From assembly GCA_001695595.3 (NCBI GenBank), contig MBPM02000028.1, positions 620,001-684,000 on the forward strand: a stretch of 64,000 nucleotides of DNA, given 5' to 3'. Both the position numbers and the translations under genes were made by a program. The notes beneath the pieces are model-generated. The model was given only the letters and a program-made list of their open reading frames with translations, searched no databases and had not been told where the DNA came from. Shown piece by piece: positions 1 through 11,879 of this stretch. Numbering within the stretch: position 1 is the first letter of the stretch; the number at the start of each line of letters is the position of its first letter. Origin of the DNA: Plasmopara viticola. Taxonomy: Eukaryota; Oomycota; Peronosporomycetes; Peronosporales; Peronosporaceae.

Positions 1-1
1 T

Positions 2-202
2 ACATACCGAGGCAGTATTCTCGCTGCACTCGGCCGTGCGAAACCTGATGGTGGCGACAGTCTTATGAAGACAGTACCCCAGCTCCAGGACTACCTCCAC
101 CAAAACATGCTTAGCCTCACGCGTTACTTAGTGCCTGCGATGCAAGGCTCTGTTGACGCTTCTATCATGGAGAGGAGTGAGGTGATACTCGATCAAATGT
201 GA
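2..202 (+). CDS. 3' end of an unidentified protein-coding gene (partial)
   Basis: An open frame enters from the left edge of the window and runs 66 codons to a TGA at 200-202. The sequence is richer in GC than the flanking DNA and reads as a normal protein, with hydrophobic and charged residues in helical spacing (for example LQDYLHQNMLSLTRYLV) and a C-terminus ending VILDQM. The sequence turns AT-rich immediately after the stop, as expected past a real gene end. No start or domain lies inside the window, so I cannot name the family. It may be a chance frame, but length, composition and position favour a true gene end. Confidence 0.5.
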   Translation, partial: TYRGSILAALGRAKPDGGDSLMKTVPQLQDYLHQNMLSLTRYLVPAMQGSVDASIMERSEVILDQM

Positions 203-3200
203 CGAGTACGAATGCGAAATCATTTAAAAATGCCGTGTATCAAACGTTTTAGACGCACTTCACACTTGATGAATTAAACATAATTTGTTTGACGAAGCGA
301 ACTACTACAATATCCAAGATGGCGTCTGGATTAAGTCATGAAACAATATATATTATATTTAGCCCTAAGCTTGTAAGAATCTAGAGATTTTTTCGATGAT
401 ACCTCCTATGCTTAAGGGTACAATTATGCACGAACAGTCACAAACTCCTCTTAGCAGAAAGCCAGCTTTTATCGTGGAAGCTCGGCTGTATTTAATTAAT
501 TAATACGTTGTTCCTCAATACTATCATTTAGGATAATGAGCGACTATTGTTCATTGCCCGCCGACTTGGTCAAAAACGATCGAACAAGGAAAAAAGTCAG
601 CCGCATTTTCTTTCTAATCGCAAAAAAGGAAATTTCGGGTGTAAAGCGCATTAGCACCAGTGCGACTGTGCAAAACCAAGTCTGATATGCCCGCCAAGGC
701 TATGGAAACCAATCGCTCAGTCACGGCGATGGACGAGTTTTTCCGTCCGATGGTCCGCAGACGCCTACATATTTAAGCAGGAAACCAACATGGATTGCCG
801 TGGGCTCTCCCGCGATCATACTCCTGGGTCTCCCGCTTAAGCTATAAAGAAACATCAGATTAATCCAAATGAATTTCTTTTTCCAAAATTGGATATTTAA
901 TGTGTTGAAAATGTCGTTGTTTCAATGCCACATCCAAACAAATCCAGAAGCTTGCGGCGATTCTGAAAGGTAAAAACTTGTCATAAGATTAATTTTTAGA
1001 TGATCACACCAATTTTGAGAGCCAGAAAAAGAGTGGAGTCGAAGACGGCAATTCGCGGTATACATCTAGATTGATTCATTGCCGCGGGTTTAACGATTCA
1101 AAGGTCATCACATGAAAGGCCGCCTATTGCGTGTACCATACTTCAGGTCTCAGCGATTCGGAACAACGGTTTGGGTTGGACCTACCGAATCCACCTTGGA
1201 GTCGCCAAGTACTGATTTCGTGTTGATGTTCAAAAATCACATAACTTATGTCGCACAACATGGCAATACTACCAGTTAGTGTGACACACTCTGGCTGAAG
1301 TTAATATACCTCTTATTAAACTAAGCTTTATCAGCTTTGTCAGATATTCCGGTAAAGTCTTCGTGGGAAAATGTCTTGCAATTATCACCTTTTTAAGTAA
1401 TTTATACTCATATTTATCCTTAAACTCCGTACTGTTCTCTGCTAGGTTCTTAGTTATAATACTGCTTCCCTATCGATATCTAAATTTACATTGACTTGAG
1501 TCACACCACTTAGTACAACCACCTTTTAGATTCTTTAACTAAGTCCGAGCTCAGCTCGTAATCCTGTACCTCGTACACCCAAGCCAAAATGTTATTCATT
1601 AGGACTCATGGTATTCTGCGCTCGTCTGAGCATCGCACTCGCAAGTTCGTGCGTCGCACATTGCGTGGTCACAAGCGGCCACTCTCTATCCATTCTCAGA
1701 TCAAAAGGTTGTGATTGATCAACCAAAATCTAAAAGAAGTATCTCGACGAGGCATTAAAACAAGAAGTGCAGCCACAACGAACTCATTTTTTGAAATTTT
1801 AATGCGTGGGTTGACCATATTCGAGCCCGGGTACCTGTGGCATTCCTGCATAAATGCTAATTATGAGGAGAGCGGCACTCTATGAGAGATATTGTTAATT
1901 GCGGCACAAGAACGGGCTAGAACGCTCGTTTGATGGCTCAAGCGAGAGTCGATTTAGTGCCAGCAAAGCAAATTGTAATTGTGGTATCCAAACCTCATTA
2001 ACGTTATGTGCCACAGTAGCGTACTATGTGAATTTAAGCGAAAAATATGTGCGAGCTGAATAATACCTCTGAAGAAGGGTTTCCTGGCTGCAGTCTCGTC
2101 ACCTACTGTCAGCAAATCATCATTCTAAAGTCATTGATATGATTCTGGGACAACTGCTTCTACAGCGATTATTTGGAGCCTCGGGATAAGATTGTAGCAT
2201 TTACACCCTCAGTTCCAAAATCGAATAGCGTGGTCTTGCTAAAATTGCTTATGTTCATTATTAATGAAGCAGACGTTCGTTCATGAAAGTCTACTTGAAG
2301 TCAAGGAAGTGTGAGCGCTATGGAGGTAAACAATTCGCCAAACGAAACACAGCTCAAAAGTTGTCTTTTAAATGTTCCCACGGCAATAGCTCATTAGCTA
2401 AAAAGAATACGAGTGAGTGCGCGATTCTTAGTCCGTCTTATCAGATAATAAAGTGCAAACACGTATACCTGGTCATCTGGAAGCATGGGGCCGAGCGCCG
2501 TTACGCGTTCGAGATGCTTGGCAACATGGGAGGGCTTAAAATGCAGCCTTTTCCTTACTCATAGAACTCGGCAAGATTTTGAATAGCGCGATCTACGTTG
2601 TCGACCAAATAACGAAATTGACTCAATCTTACCCGGGGTTTTCGCGCTTACACTGCAACTGCGTGGGCGTGGACTATATATATTTCCCTCCTTTAAAGGT
2701 CAATGTGTGCAATTCAATGCAGGACAAACTCACTACGAGCTTTGATACTTTTTTATTAGAAGTCGAGCCAGTCTCACAGTTCAAATAGGGATTTGAATCT
2801 TTCGATGCATTAAGGTGAGCAATTCGATATGGATTGCCACCATTAGCTTTCAACTTTTAGCAAAAGAAAGTCGGCATTATTTTTTGTACAGCCCATAACA
2901 GAGTGAATTTGTGCCGCTGCAACGTAGCTTTGCTTTTGGTACATGCAAAAAGATGTAGTGCGAGCAAATGCACATATTTGATCGCGAAGTTCTTGTCAAT
3001 GAAAAATGCCAAGTGCTGCACTTATTAGCAATTCTACCGTCCATGTTCTGAGGAGTAAGAGCTTAAATTAGCAACTTTGTGTATATTTGCAAGAAAATTA
3101 TAAGCAAAACAACTCTAGAGAATATCCTTCTAGTCACTTTTTTGTCGTGCTCCACTTTCCCTTGTACACCGCGCGAGATATAAATACGCAATCGTGTCTC

Positions 3201-3887
3201 CAGTGCTCAGCGATCTGCGCTTTGGCCTTGGTAGGATAATATTTATACAATTATACTGAGCATGTTGCGATCCTACTAATAGACGAAGGCATGAATAAAA
3301 TCGCACGAGTGGCATATGAATCAAGCAATAGCGCCGTGGCTCGTCGATCTTTATGTAACTCTTGCTGTTGATAGACTTGGCACTGTACTTCGTGTCTACC
3401 ATTCGTTGGATGTGGTAGCTGTTGTAGAAAGTTCAATAGAAACGTAACAGTATTATCCAAGAACGTCATCAAAGCTGTAGAGGCTCTAAAGAAAAACTTG
3501 TGTCTAAGGGCTGGAGATACTCTCATACAGGAGGAGCGCTGCTGCACTTCGCTCCGAGCCTGAATGTTGTTTCGTAGTAAACTCAACATATTGAGAATTG
3601 TGCATGAATTAATTCTACCTGAATTGCATGAGGCCAACATTTTTAAGATTAGAGTACAAGAGTCTACCTAGACGCTGCTTCTACTAATTTTGTTTGCCAC
3701 AAGCATCACTATTTTAGCCTCAACAAACCCTGCTCTTCTTAGAATGCATTAGATAAAAAGAAGCGCATGCCTTTACACAACTGATGGAAAATAGTTAAAT
3801 GGCCAATTGTTTCCCTTCCGCAGCGATGGTAGGTACTAACACAATTGGTATGCTATGTTCACGTGTGTCAAAGTGATCGAGGGTGTC
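203..3887. other. AT-rich intergenic stretch with no recognised gene
   Basis: All six frames are broken by frequent stops. The longest ATG-started frames on the plus strand are 2283-2564 (93 codons, basic, Cys- and Lys-rich) and, directly after it, 2579-2788 (69 codons). Neither shows a signal peptide, membrane segment or motif that I recognise, and both sit in AT-rich sequence. I see no RNA gene and no clear repeat. Confidence 0.5.
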
Positions 3888-4032
3888 TGTCAAGATTACA
3901 CCGCTGAATGCATGCTGGACAGGCGGATGGCGTCACAGTATTTACGAGTACGTCACAATTAGTAATTACATATGGCAGCCGTTCCTTGGTCTAGATTAAT
4001 ATACCCACTTCAGTTTTTACCTTTTACTCTTA
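3888..4032 (+). repeat. 5' LTR of the copia element
   Basis: Begins TGTCAAGATTACACCGCTGA and aligns over its whole length with 7998-8143, including the shared blocks ACCGCTGAATGCATG and GGCGTCACAGTATTTACGAG. The right end is less certain than the left: after CTTTTACTC the 5' copy reads TTATGGCAAACA, while the 3' copy reads AACA. I place the border before the TGG that would start the primer-binding site. Confidence 0.85.
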
Positions 4033-4083
4033 TGGCAAACAGCCGCAACAAGCATTCCCTCACAAGCACCGCCCTCGCACACT

Positions 4084-4572
4084 ATGGCTAACAAGCGCAC
4101 CGAAGGCCTCCTAGGAAGTGGTAACTATTACCTTTGGGAGTTCAACATGAGGATGACCCTGGCACGGAAGGGTCTCCTGGGACACATCATGGCCGTCAAG
4201 GAAGAGTGTGACGTCACGGAGGCGGGGCTGGTTAATGATGCCAAGGCGCTAGGCATCATCGCTCAAGGCGTTGAAAACTTGCACCTCACCAAGATTCGGT
4301 CGGCTACGCGCGCTATGGAGACGTGGGGAACACTCCGCGATTTCAATAATCGCTCGACTCTTCACAATCGTGTTGTGATGACTCGTAGACTACACGAGGT
4401 CAAGATGGAAAGTGGGACAAGCATGGTAGAGCATCAAGACTCTTTTGACGAGCTAGTGGTCGGAGTTCAGACTACGGAAGAGCCAATTGATGATTCCCGC
4501 CAGCTGGTGGTACCTTCCAGCAGTCTACCTTCGGAGTATGACTTGATTTCGTCGAGAATACGAGGGACATAA
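4084..4572 (+). pseudogene. copia gag remnant
   Basis: An open frame of 162 codons starting MANKRTEGLLGSGNYYLWEF. The pattern of a short leader, then a Tyr-Trp-rich segment (YYLWEFNMRMTLARKG), then a long helical region is typical of the copia gag polyprotein N-terminus (UBN2-like gag). Complete copia gag-pol proteins run far longer in one frame. Here the frame stops at 4570-4572, and the following sequence keeps a degenerate zinc knuckle (HMKRNCPAGK at about 4721-4750) only with further stops. It lies 50 bp inside the 5' LTR, as expected for the gag start. Confidence 0.8.
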
Positions 4573-4793
4573 CGTTGTTTGAAGTTTAGGAGAAGCTGCT
4601 CAAAGAATCAGAGAAGTTGCAGAGGAAAGAAGCAACGGAGAAAGCACTTCGCGCAAATGGAAATGCTAGAAGGATCACAGGTGGACGAGACATGGCGGAT
4701 TTAAGGGCAAGTGCTTGACACATGAAGCGGAACTGCCCGGCCGGTAAAAGATTCAACAGCGGCGACACGGTGTTTGCTGTTTAATGAAAAGAA

Positions 4794-7700
4794 GTCATCG
4801 GGATGGCTGATTGACAGTGGAGCAACTTCTCACATTACCCCACACAGGAAGGACTTTATTGATTAAATGAGGCTTAAAGCCTGCATCGAAGTTACGATAG
4901 CATACGGGAAGAAGTTGCTCGTCAAAGGAGGCGGCACGGCGAAACTGACTAGTTTGAACGGAGTGGCCATTCGCATTGTTGAAGCACATTCCCGGACTCG
5001 ATAGAAGGTTGCTGTCAGTTGGCAAGCTGGCAGAGCGTGGTATAAGTGTGGACTTTTCGTGTCCGTCATGCGTTATTCGGAACAAGAAGCGAGCAATTGC
5101 ATCGGGTACAAAAGTTGGAAAGTCGTATTTCCTTGACTGTGAGCAAGAAAAAGCATCTCTCGTTGAACATTGCGGGGCTGACAATCAGTGAGAGCTTTGG
5201 CATGCACGCATGGGGCACCCAAGACACAGCAATTAACTACTGGTATCCCAGTTGTCAAGCAAAGTGTGGAAACATTGTGTGCCGAGTGTTCGAAGGACAA
5301 GCAGACGGTCACAATGTTTCTGTCTCGTTCGATGACAAAGACGACACGTGTGTTTACACGGATGTCATGGAGCCAATGAGCACTTCCTCGAAGGGTGGTG
5401 CCAAGTACGTTCTTACGTTTGTGGATGAATTCTCACGATATGTTGCGCTTTTTCTGATCAAAAGCAAGAGTGAAGTGACTGGCAAATTCAAGGTTTTCCT
5501 GACGTTATACGAAAACCAGTGGGGTGCACGTCTAAGGTGTTTACGATCCGACAACCGAGTTTGTAAACAAAAAAATGGCTGGAATATGTCAAGAGAACGG
5601 CATTGTACACCAGCGCTCCGTTCCATACGGCCCTTAGCAGAACAAAGTGGTGGAGAGTATGAACAAGACTATCATAGAGAAAGCCTGCAGCATGTTACGC
5701 TACAAGAGCGTTTCGACGGAATGGTGGTCGGAAGCGGTAAATACAGCGGTTTATTTGATTAATCGCTCCAGCAATACGGTCCATCCTGACATCACGCCGT
5801 ACAAGCTAGCTTTCAAGATGAAGTCTCATATGGATCACCTGCGCGTATTTGGTTCGCAAGGCTACGCTCATAATGGCTACGCAGAGAATGTCAAGGGCTA
5901 TCGCGTGTTTGACTTGGAAAATGCCAAGATTAAAGTGAACCGCTCTGTAAAGTTGGATGAGCGTGAGGTGGGCGGCATTGACGACACGCAAGAGCTCAAG
6001 CCGGAACCAATTGTTCAAGTAATGAAGGATGGTGATGAAGTCAATGTTCAGCATCAAGTGAATGGACAGTCAGTTCCGGACGATCCCATGGGAGTTGTCG
6101 AAGAGACAGTCACGGATATCAAAATGGATATTGTGGATCGTACGCCTAGCGCCGTTGTGTAGCGGCTAATGCCTTCTAAGAGCCCTGTACGATCCAAGCT
6201 TGAGCTAACGGAGTATCATCAACCGTCCCAAGTGCAACAAGAAGATTGTTCGACGTTTCGGCCTGAAGTGGAGCGAACACGAATAATACGTGAGCCGGTG
6301 CTAATGCTAAGAGACGGCTCCGATGATAAAGAGTCGACAGAAGGCAGTGAAGACCCACCAACTTCGAAGCGTGCTAGGAGTGACGAAGATGGACTTATCG
6401 CGGAAGCTGTTCTTGCCTACGCCGTGAGTATTGACGATGATACGGAATCACTGACTACGTATGCCCAAGAAATGGCAAGTGACGATGCAATAAAATGGCG
6501 TGAAGCAATGGATGCTGAACTTTGGTCTCATGAAGATAATCAGACGTGGACATTGAAGTTACGAGGGAAGATTGGACACACAATCGGATAACGATGGACA
6601 TTTGCCAAGAAACGTGAGATATTGTGCGATACGAGGTACGACTGGTCGCGAAAGGTTTCGAGCAGAACTATGGCGTTGACTTTTTCAAGACTTATTCCCC
6701 GGTTGCCAACATGAATTCAATCCGAATAATTTTCAAAGTATGTGCTGAATGCGACTATCAAATGGAATAGCTGGACGTCGACACGTCTGTTCTCAAGAGC
6801 GTGTTGTCGAACAACGTTTTTATGGAAGTTGGGTTGGTGTCAATAATGCTCAAGGATACATATGTCAACTAAACAAGGCTATTTACGGACTGAGGGTACC
6901 TAAAAAGAGACAATACATCGTGTCTTCGTCAGGAATGGCTTCAAGAGTTGCGGGGCAGATCAATGTGTTTATGTCAAGATCACTGAAGCAGGTTTTGCTT
7001 ACGTTGAAATATATGTAGATGACATGATCATTGCACCAAGAAACAGCGAATAACTAAATTAGGTAAAGGAAGTACTCGCGAATACTTTCAAGATGAAGGA
7101 GCTGGGTAAGGCGAAATTTATTTTGGATATGGTAATTGATCAAGATTGGTCAGCTCAAACATCGATGATCAAACAGACTCGCTACATCGACGACATGGTC
7201 AAGCAATTTGGTCAACAAGATGCCAAGAGCGTTGATAACCCATGCGTATCAGGATTGAAGTTGTCGTTAAAGCAGTCACCAAAAGCGGAAGAGGGACTGC
7301 TGACACTGCGGTCAAAGCCCTATCGCTCTTTGATTGGATGCTTGCTGTACATAACGACATGTACTCGGCCGGATGTTGCTTACGTGGTAACACAGCTATC
7401 ACGTTTTCTGGAGAACCCAGGACTACAACATTGGACCGCAGGGAATGGAGTACTTCGGTATCTAAAGACCACGCATCAAATCGTATTTCTACCGAGATAG
7501 TGGAAGCGTTGCGGTTAAAGCATACTCGGATGCAGATTGGGGCAGCAACACGGATGACAGACGCTCGGTTTCAGGAGTTATGGATAAATTTGCGAGCAAG
7601 TCAGTGGTATTTAAGTCGAAGTACCAGCGGACAGTTGCGCTAAGCTCAGCGGGAGCTGAGTATATGGCTCTCAGTCTATGGACACAAGAAGTTCTTTGGA

Positions 7701-7984
7701 CGCGGGTAATGCCATAGAACATGGGTCACGAGCAAGTTGAAGGTATACAGGTTTAAGAAGACAACCAAGGTGCTATTGCGTTGGCCAATAACGCCGGACA
7801 CCATGCTGGGACGAAGCATGTGGACATCGAGCACCACTTTATTCATGGGAATGTGCAAGAAAGACGGTTTAAGATCGATTATATCGACATGAAGAGTCGG
7901 CTTGACGAAGGCACGATGCTGAAATGTCTGGGCGAAGCCTCCGGAATCAAGACCAAGTCAGCACCAAAGCACACACAGCATTAG
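4794..7984 (+). pseudogene. copia pol remnant (protease, integrase, RT, RNase H)
   Basis: Pol domains are recognisable across several frames. The protease keeps WLIDSGATSHIT (about 4803-4838). The GAG-pre-integrase region keeps LLSVGKLAERGI (about 5000). The integrase core keeps YVLTFVDEFSRYV (about 5408-5446) and LRSDN, followed by a decayed stretch and then VVESMNKTIIEKA (about 5650). The reverse transcriptase keeps VAKGFEQNYGVDFFKTYSPV (about 6645-6700) and the YVDDMI catalytic box (about 7011-7028). RNase H keeps YSDADWGS, then AEYMALS, and ends with GTKHVDIEHHFI. At least half a dozen frame changes or stops separate these pieces, so no functional protein can be made. Order and strand are fully collinear, so this is point decay, not rearrangement. 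Confidence 0.9.
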
Positions 7985-7997
7985 CGGTGAGTGGGAG

Positions 7998-8143
7998 TGC
8001 TAAAATTTCACCGCTGAATGCATGTCAAACAGGTGGAAGGCGTCACAGTATTTACGAGCACGTCACAGTTAGTAGTTACATATGGCAGCCGTTCATTGGT
8101 CTAGATTAATCTATCCACTTCGGTTTTAACCTTTCACTCAACA
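7998..8143 (+). repeat. 3' LTR of the copia element
   Basis: Begins TGCTAAAATTTCACCGCTGA and ends CTTTCACTCAACA. It aligns with 3888-4032 with scattered substitutions. It starts right after a purine-rich tract, the expected site for plus-strand priming, and is followed by gtatc, the near-match of the gtgtc before the 5' LTR. Confidence 0.85.
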
Positions 8144-8148
8144 GTATC

Positions 8149-9957
8149 TCAAAACGCGAATGCAATTTGTAGATATAGCATATGCTTCTAAGCATATGCT
8201 TGCACATATTTCACCAATCACTTTGCTTTGCAAAGAGACAAAGAATTTTATTATAATCCACAATTAATAGATGATCATTCAAAAGTGTATAAAATAAAAT
8301 AAAAATCTAATCCAGCTTTTCGAGTACGGTGGTCTAGAGCTGAGAAGAAAAGCTCGACGTTGAAAAATGTAAGTAATTTTTGATCGACTTCACGTAGCTG
8401 CAACAAGAGAAGTCAAGGAAGGACAAGCATTACAGATGTCGGCAAAACGAAATGAAACTCAGTTAGAACTGCCATGTCTATCTACCATGCGTTTGCTGAA
8501 GCATTATCTTTGCGAAGGTTCTTTACCAAGCACGTTCCCGATATGTATTCTTCTTGTGCATTGGCTGTACTATCGTGCAAAGCGGCTCAAAATTAGTCAA
8601 TTGCGCGCTGATACTGGCATCACCTAGTCAAGCTCTGACGACAGGCGTGGTAGCGAATCCAACATTCCCCTGAACGGTCCTGTCAACGAGGTATGTACCC
8701 AGGAAGCTAGATGTTCTGAAATATAGATCGTTTACAATACTGATTACTTCCGTGCCATGCAGTCTATCTAATTGACGACGGCAAATTTTGAGCCGAAATT
8801 GACGCTAGAGAAGACGAAAAATTACATTGAACTGAAGATCTATTTTTTTTAGGGTGGCTTAAATCGATACAGACAAGTTATCTGGATGTTTGCAAAGTGC
8901 AGCTACTCATTGCCTCTGAAAGGCGTTTCGTCAACAGCATTGTATGAGCCGGATTTCAGTTTGGCGAAGCCCTCTGAGAACTACATCCGGGCCAACAGCT
9001 GGATACAAAACCTGCTTCGATACATTCGGAGAGTGCTTGCTACTGCTTATGATATTCGGTAGTAAGAACGGATACGTTTCCGTACACTGTATGATTAATG
9101 GTCAATAGTAAACGGCCGATTTTCCTTCTGGTCGGGGCCTCTCTACCCGCTAATTGATAGGGTGACCACAAGCATCTGCTCGTGATTCAGCTCAAAAGCA
9201 TCTCATTCTAGAAGCGTGATAACGAAGGCACAAAGCGCATGCGACGAGAAGGATGTAGAGACAATGTACGACACGTCTCTTAGTATTACGCTCGGTTTGC
9301 TGCGGTTTATCACTTTCATTAAGGGCGGACCTTCTCGGTCGTAAACAATAGAGTACACGTAATGCTATGTGCGGCCAAATTTGCTTTGGCCAAGTAGTAA
9401 TGACCGGTCTGTCCACTTCCAGCGATTATCGGGGTGTTGCTCAAGCGCTCTACATTCGAAAAACAAAGCTAAACATAAAAACTGTGCGCGGATAGCCAAT
9501 AAAAAGGGTATATACGATACGCGATTGAAAAAAAAAGATTGAAGGGAGGTAAAGTAGCGCCCGTACGAACGAACATTAACGTAGAAGGTAGGAAGGCGCT
9601 GCCGTTTGTGCCTAAAAGGCAATGATAAAGACCGTCCTGTTCGATTCTCTGCATAAGTGCATGCCACTGAGGCTGAAAACAGGACAAGTCGTTCTTTCCA
9701 ATTTGGTGACAGAATACAGTGATCGCTTAAAAGATCTCTATTTTTAAGGGGCGGTAATGGGGCTCGTCGGTACGTGAGTTGGTTGACATCAGCGTCCGCT
9801 TACAGTACAACCCCGTAATGCTCGTGCGCTTTCTTCGCACCCCAACACCTTGAGTCTGTATACGGAGCCAGCTTGTCGCACTACGGTCTCCCCATCCCCA
9901 AGAGCAATCTTGAGCTCTGATCCGTGCTGACTCTCTGAAGTCCAACGAGAGGAGGGG
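8149..9957. other. AT-rich spacer with no recognised gene
   Basis: Frames are short and broken. A short duplicated word (AGCATATGCTTCTAAGCATATGCTT) lies at about 8178-8202. The best ATG frames (8436-8627 plus, 63 codons) lack any recognisable motif. The GC content rises from about 9800 towards the promoter of the next gene. Confidence 0.5.
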
Positions 9958-9971
9958 CCATTTAGCAATTC
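9958..9971 (+). promoter_or_regulatory. Oomycete initiator-like core promoter
   Basis: CCATTTAGCAATTC matches the oomycete core promoter consensus (GCTCATTYYNCAWTTT) at nearly every position of its TCATTYYNCAWTT core. It lies about 100 bp before the ATG at 10071, a plausible 5' UTR length. Inference from the consensus only. Confidence 0.5.
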
Positions 9972-10070
9972 GACTCGAGTCAAGGAGCTTGACTTGCCAG
10001 TGAGAGACGTGTGTGTAACCTTCCTCCAACTACTCACCAAGCAGCACTTGACCAACGGCCTCCACTTCCG

Positions 10071-10424
10071 ATGCAGCTCTTCCAGGCGTTTTTGATGGCC
10101 ACGGTACTCTATGTGGCTGCACTGAACGCTGAAACCCCAAGTGGCCAATACGAGAGCGAGTACGAAGAACCAAACTCAACCGAGTCCTCTCTCGACCACA
10201 ATCCTGCTGCAAAAGGGTTTGACTTGAAGAACGTCGAGTTCTCGACCAGCAACCAAGAAGAGAACGTCAATGACACTTCCTCAAACTATACGCTCTTGGT
10301 CGCGGGCGGTGGCGCGTGTGCGTGTTTTGGCCTCTTTGGCGTGCTCTACATGAAACGAAGGAAGCAAAACGACAAACTGCCGGGCGAAATCTTCACGATC
10401 GACGACAAGAACTCAGTGCTATAA
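10071..10424 (+). CDS. Small secretory single-pass membrane protein with IFT-DKNS tail
   Basis: A protein of 117 residues. Residues 1-20 form a clear signal peptide (MQLFQAFLMATVLYVAALNA). A short acidic ectodomain of about 50 residues follows, rich in Glu, Ser and Asn, with possible N-glycosylation sites (NST, NDT, NYT). One membrane span follows at about residues 73-94 (Gly-, Ala- and Cys-rich). The cytoplasmic tail is exactly 23 residues, begins KRRK and ends GEIFTIDDKNSVL. The ATG at 10071 is chosen because it starts the signal peptide; upstream in-frame codons lack an ATG and a GTG at 10011 is unlikely. The tail and topology match the large protein encoded at 30246-32342. No known domain is seen. 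Predicted type I topology at the plasma membrane or cell surface; the biochemical role is unknown. Confidence 0.85.
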   Translation: MQLFQAFLMATVLYVAALNAETPSGQYESEYEEPNSTESSLDHNPAAKGFDLKNVEFSTSNQEENVNDTSSNYTLLVAGGGACACFGLFGVLYMKRRKQNDKLPGEIFTIDDKNSVL

Positions 10425-11531
10425 AGATGTGACGAGAATATACAGACGACGGACGCGCTCAACCCATGTCTTATGACGACGATAGCATTAAAGTGGCATT
10501 TGAGACTGTGTGTGTGATCGAAATACTACTTTTTATTTAGCAACGAGTGCGGTCACGAGCGCGTGTGATTTTGTATGTAGCCCACTGCTGGGACTAATGT
10601 GTTAGTTGTGTCGCTTGGTTTAAATTTGCTGATAAAGAAATATATGCGGGTATTGACATCAATGATGAACGCTGAGGGACGTGCGGGTTCTTGGGCGGTA
10701 CTGGCGTCGGGGATTGGCAAGTTGGAAGGTCCTGAATTCCTTGCTTCTATTAAATAGTGACAGGATTTTCTTTACAGAAAGTGAGCAATTGCAGCTGCGG
10801 TAGAGAGCGCACGCATGGATTGACGCAGCTGCTTGCAACAAAAAGACGAGCGATTTGATTGCCGGCTTGTACTTTTTCTATTCGTATTAGAGGCTTAGTG
10901 ATGACTCCATAAGAGCTGCTTGATTTTCGGAATCCCTTGCGTAGATACAGAGGGGGGTGGCTACTTCGCTCTGGATTATTGATACTTGACATCGTGCTCC
11001 TTTTTGGAGCGGGGATATGTGTGGAGTTATTTAGTATAGCATGACACATACACATTGTATTTAGTACTAGCGGTTTTTAATTCCTATTGGAAGAATAATA
11101 TAGCGTAGCAATTTTGCCCATAAAAGTAGGAAAAATATCAACGCACTGATATCTATTTACTTTAATTGTCATGATAACGCGACCTGAAAATTTTGGATTG
11201 CTTAACATGAGAGAGTTTGTGTAGTAGTGGATCGTCTCATATATCAGGTTTCTATAATTAACATTGATGCGGATCGTCATTTTTAACGCGAGTTCTAAAA
11301 GCCCAGTTCAAAAATAGTGCCCTGTTTACTAAAGCGCATAATTTTCCCAGCTTTCTCACAACTTCCATTTGCAAATTTTGCACTTGCAACGAAGTTGTCG
11401 AATAATTGTTGTGTATTTCTGATGTTCAATTCCAAATTTGAAACAAAGGTGAAAACGAAGGTGAAAAAGCGAAATCAATGTGTTGAAAGAAAGCCACATG
11501 TACTATATTACCTTGTTTTTTTTGCATTGTT
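10425..11531. other. Spacer with no recognised gene
   Basis: Downstream flank of the small membrane protein and the approach to the SINE. Only short frames on the minus strand (for example 10750-11055) are open, without motifs that I recognise. No convincing polyadenylation or RNA signal is visible. Confidence 0.5.
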
Positions 11532-11879
11532 ATCGCACCAGATCAGGGAAAAGGTTGGGGTGACGCCCTCCTTCCAAGCGCGGGGGCTAAATGCTCGCGC
11601 GCTTCGGGCAGGTGCTCTCGGGCATCTGCAGGTCTCTAACGAGTCTCACCATCGACGCGACGGTCTCCAGCACCAGGGCGCCACCTGGGCTCTTACCAAG
11701 TCAGAGCTTAGCAAAATAATGGAAGACCCTCACGAGCTCGGTGCTGGCTGCACTACCCGCCGAACGAGACCCGACGTATGCGGACACCACTTTATGCCGT
11801 GGACTAGCCAGACTGAGCCTAGCACGTGCATAACTTGGCAACGCGATAACGTAATACAATACAATACAATCGCACCAGA
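11532..11879 (+). mobile_element. SINE-like retroposon, copy 1, with 11-bp target duplication
   Basis: The element spans about 11543-11868 and is flanked on both sides by the identical word ATCGCACCAGA (11532-11542 and 11869-11879). It starts near GGAAAAGGTTGGGGTGACGC and ends in a short AATAC-type tandem tail. An almost identical copy lies inverted at 58076-58395 with its own, different target duplication. Length (about 325 bp), the simple-repeat 3' tail and the variable-length duplications indicate target-primed reverse transcription. It carries no gene of its own; the 194-codon frame at 11317-11901 simply reads through it. I do not see clear A and B box promoters, so it could also be a non-autonomous LINE derivative. 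Confidence 0.9.

Larger units (their letters stand above)
3888..8143 (+). mobile_element. Decayed Ty1/copia LTR retrotransposon
   Basis: A complete but inactivated element. Two similar terminal repeats of about 145 bp (3888-4032 and 7998-8143) begin with TG, and the 3' copy ends in CA. The internal region has copia domains in the usual order: gag, a CCHC-like knuckle remnant, protease, integrase, reverse transcriptase and RNase H. The element is flanked by gtgtc (3883-3887) and gtatc (8144-8148), a 5-bp target duplication with one difference. A purine-rich tract (gtgagtgggag) lies just before the 3' LTR, and a TGG-starting primer-binding-site candidate lies at about 4032. Many stops and frameshifts interrupt pol, so it is not autonomous. 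The visible differences between the two LTRs suggest an old insertion. Confidence 0.9.
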
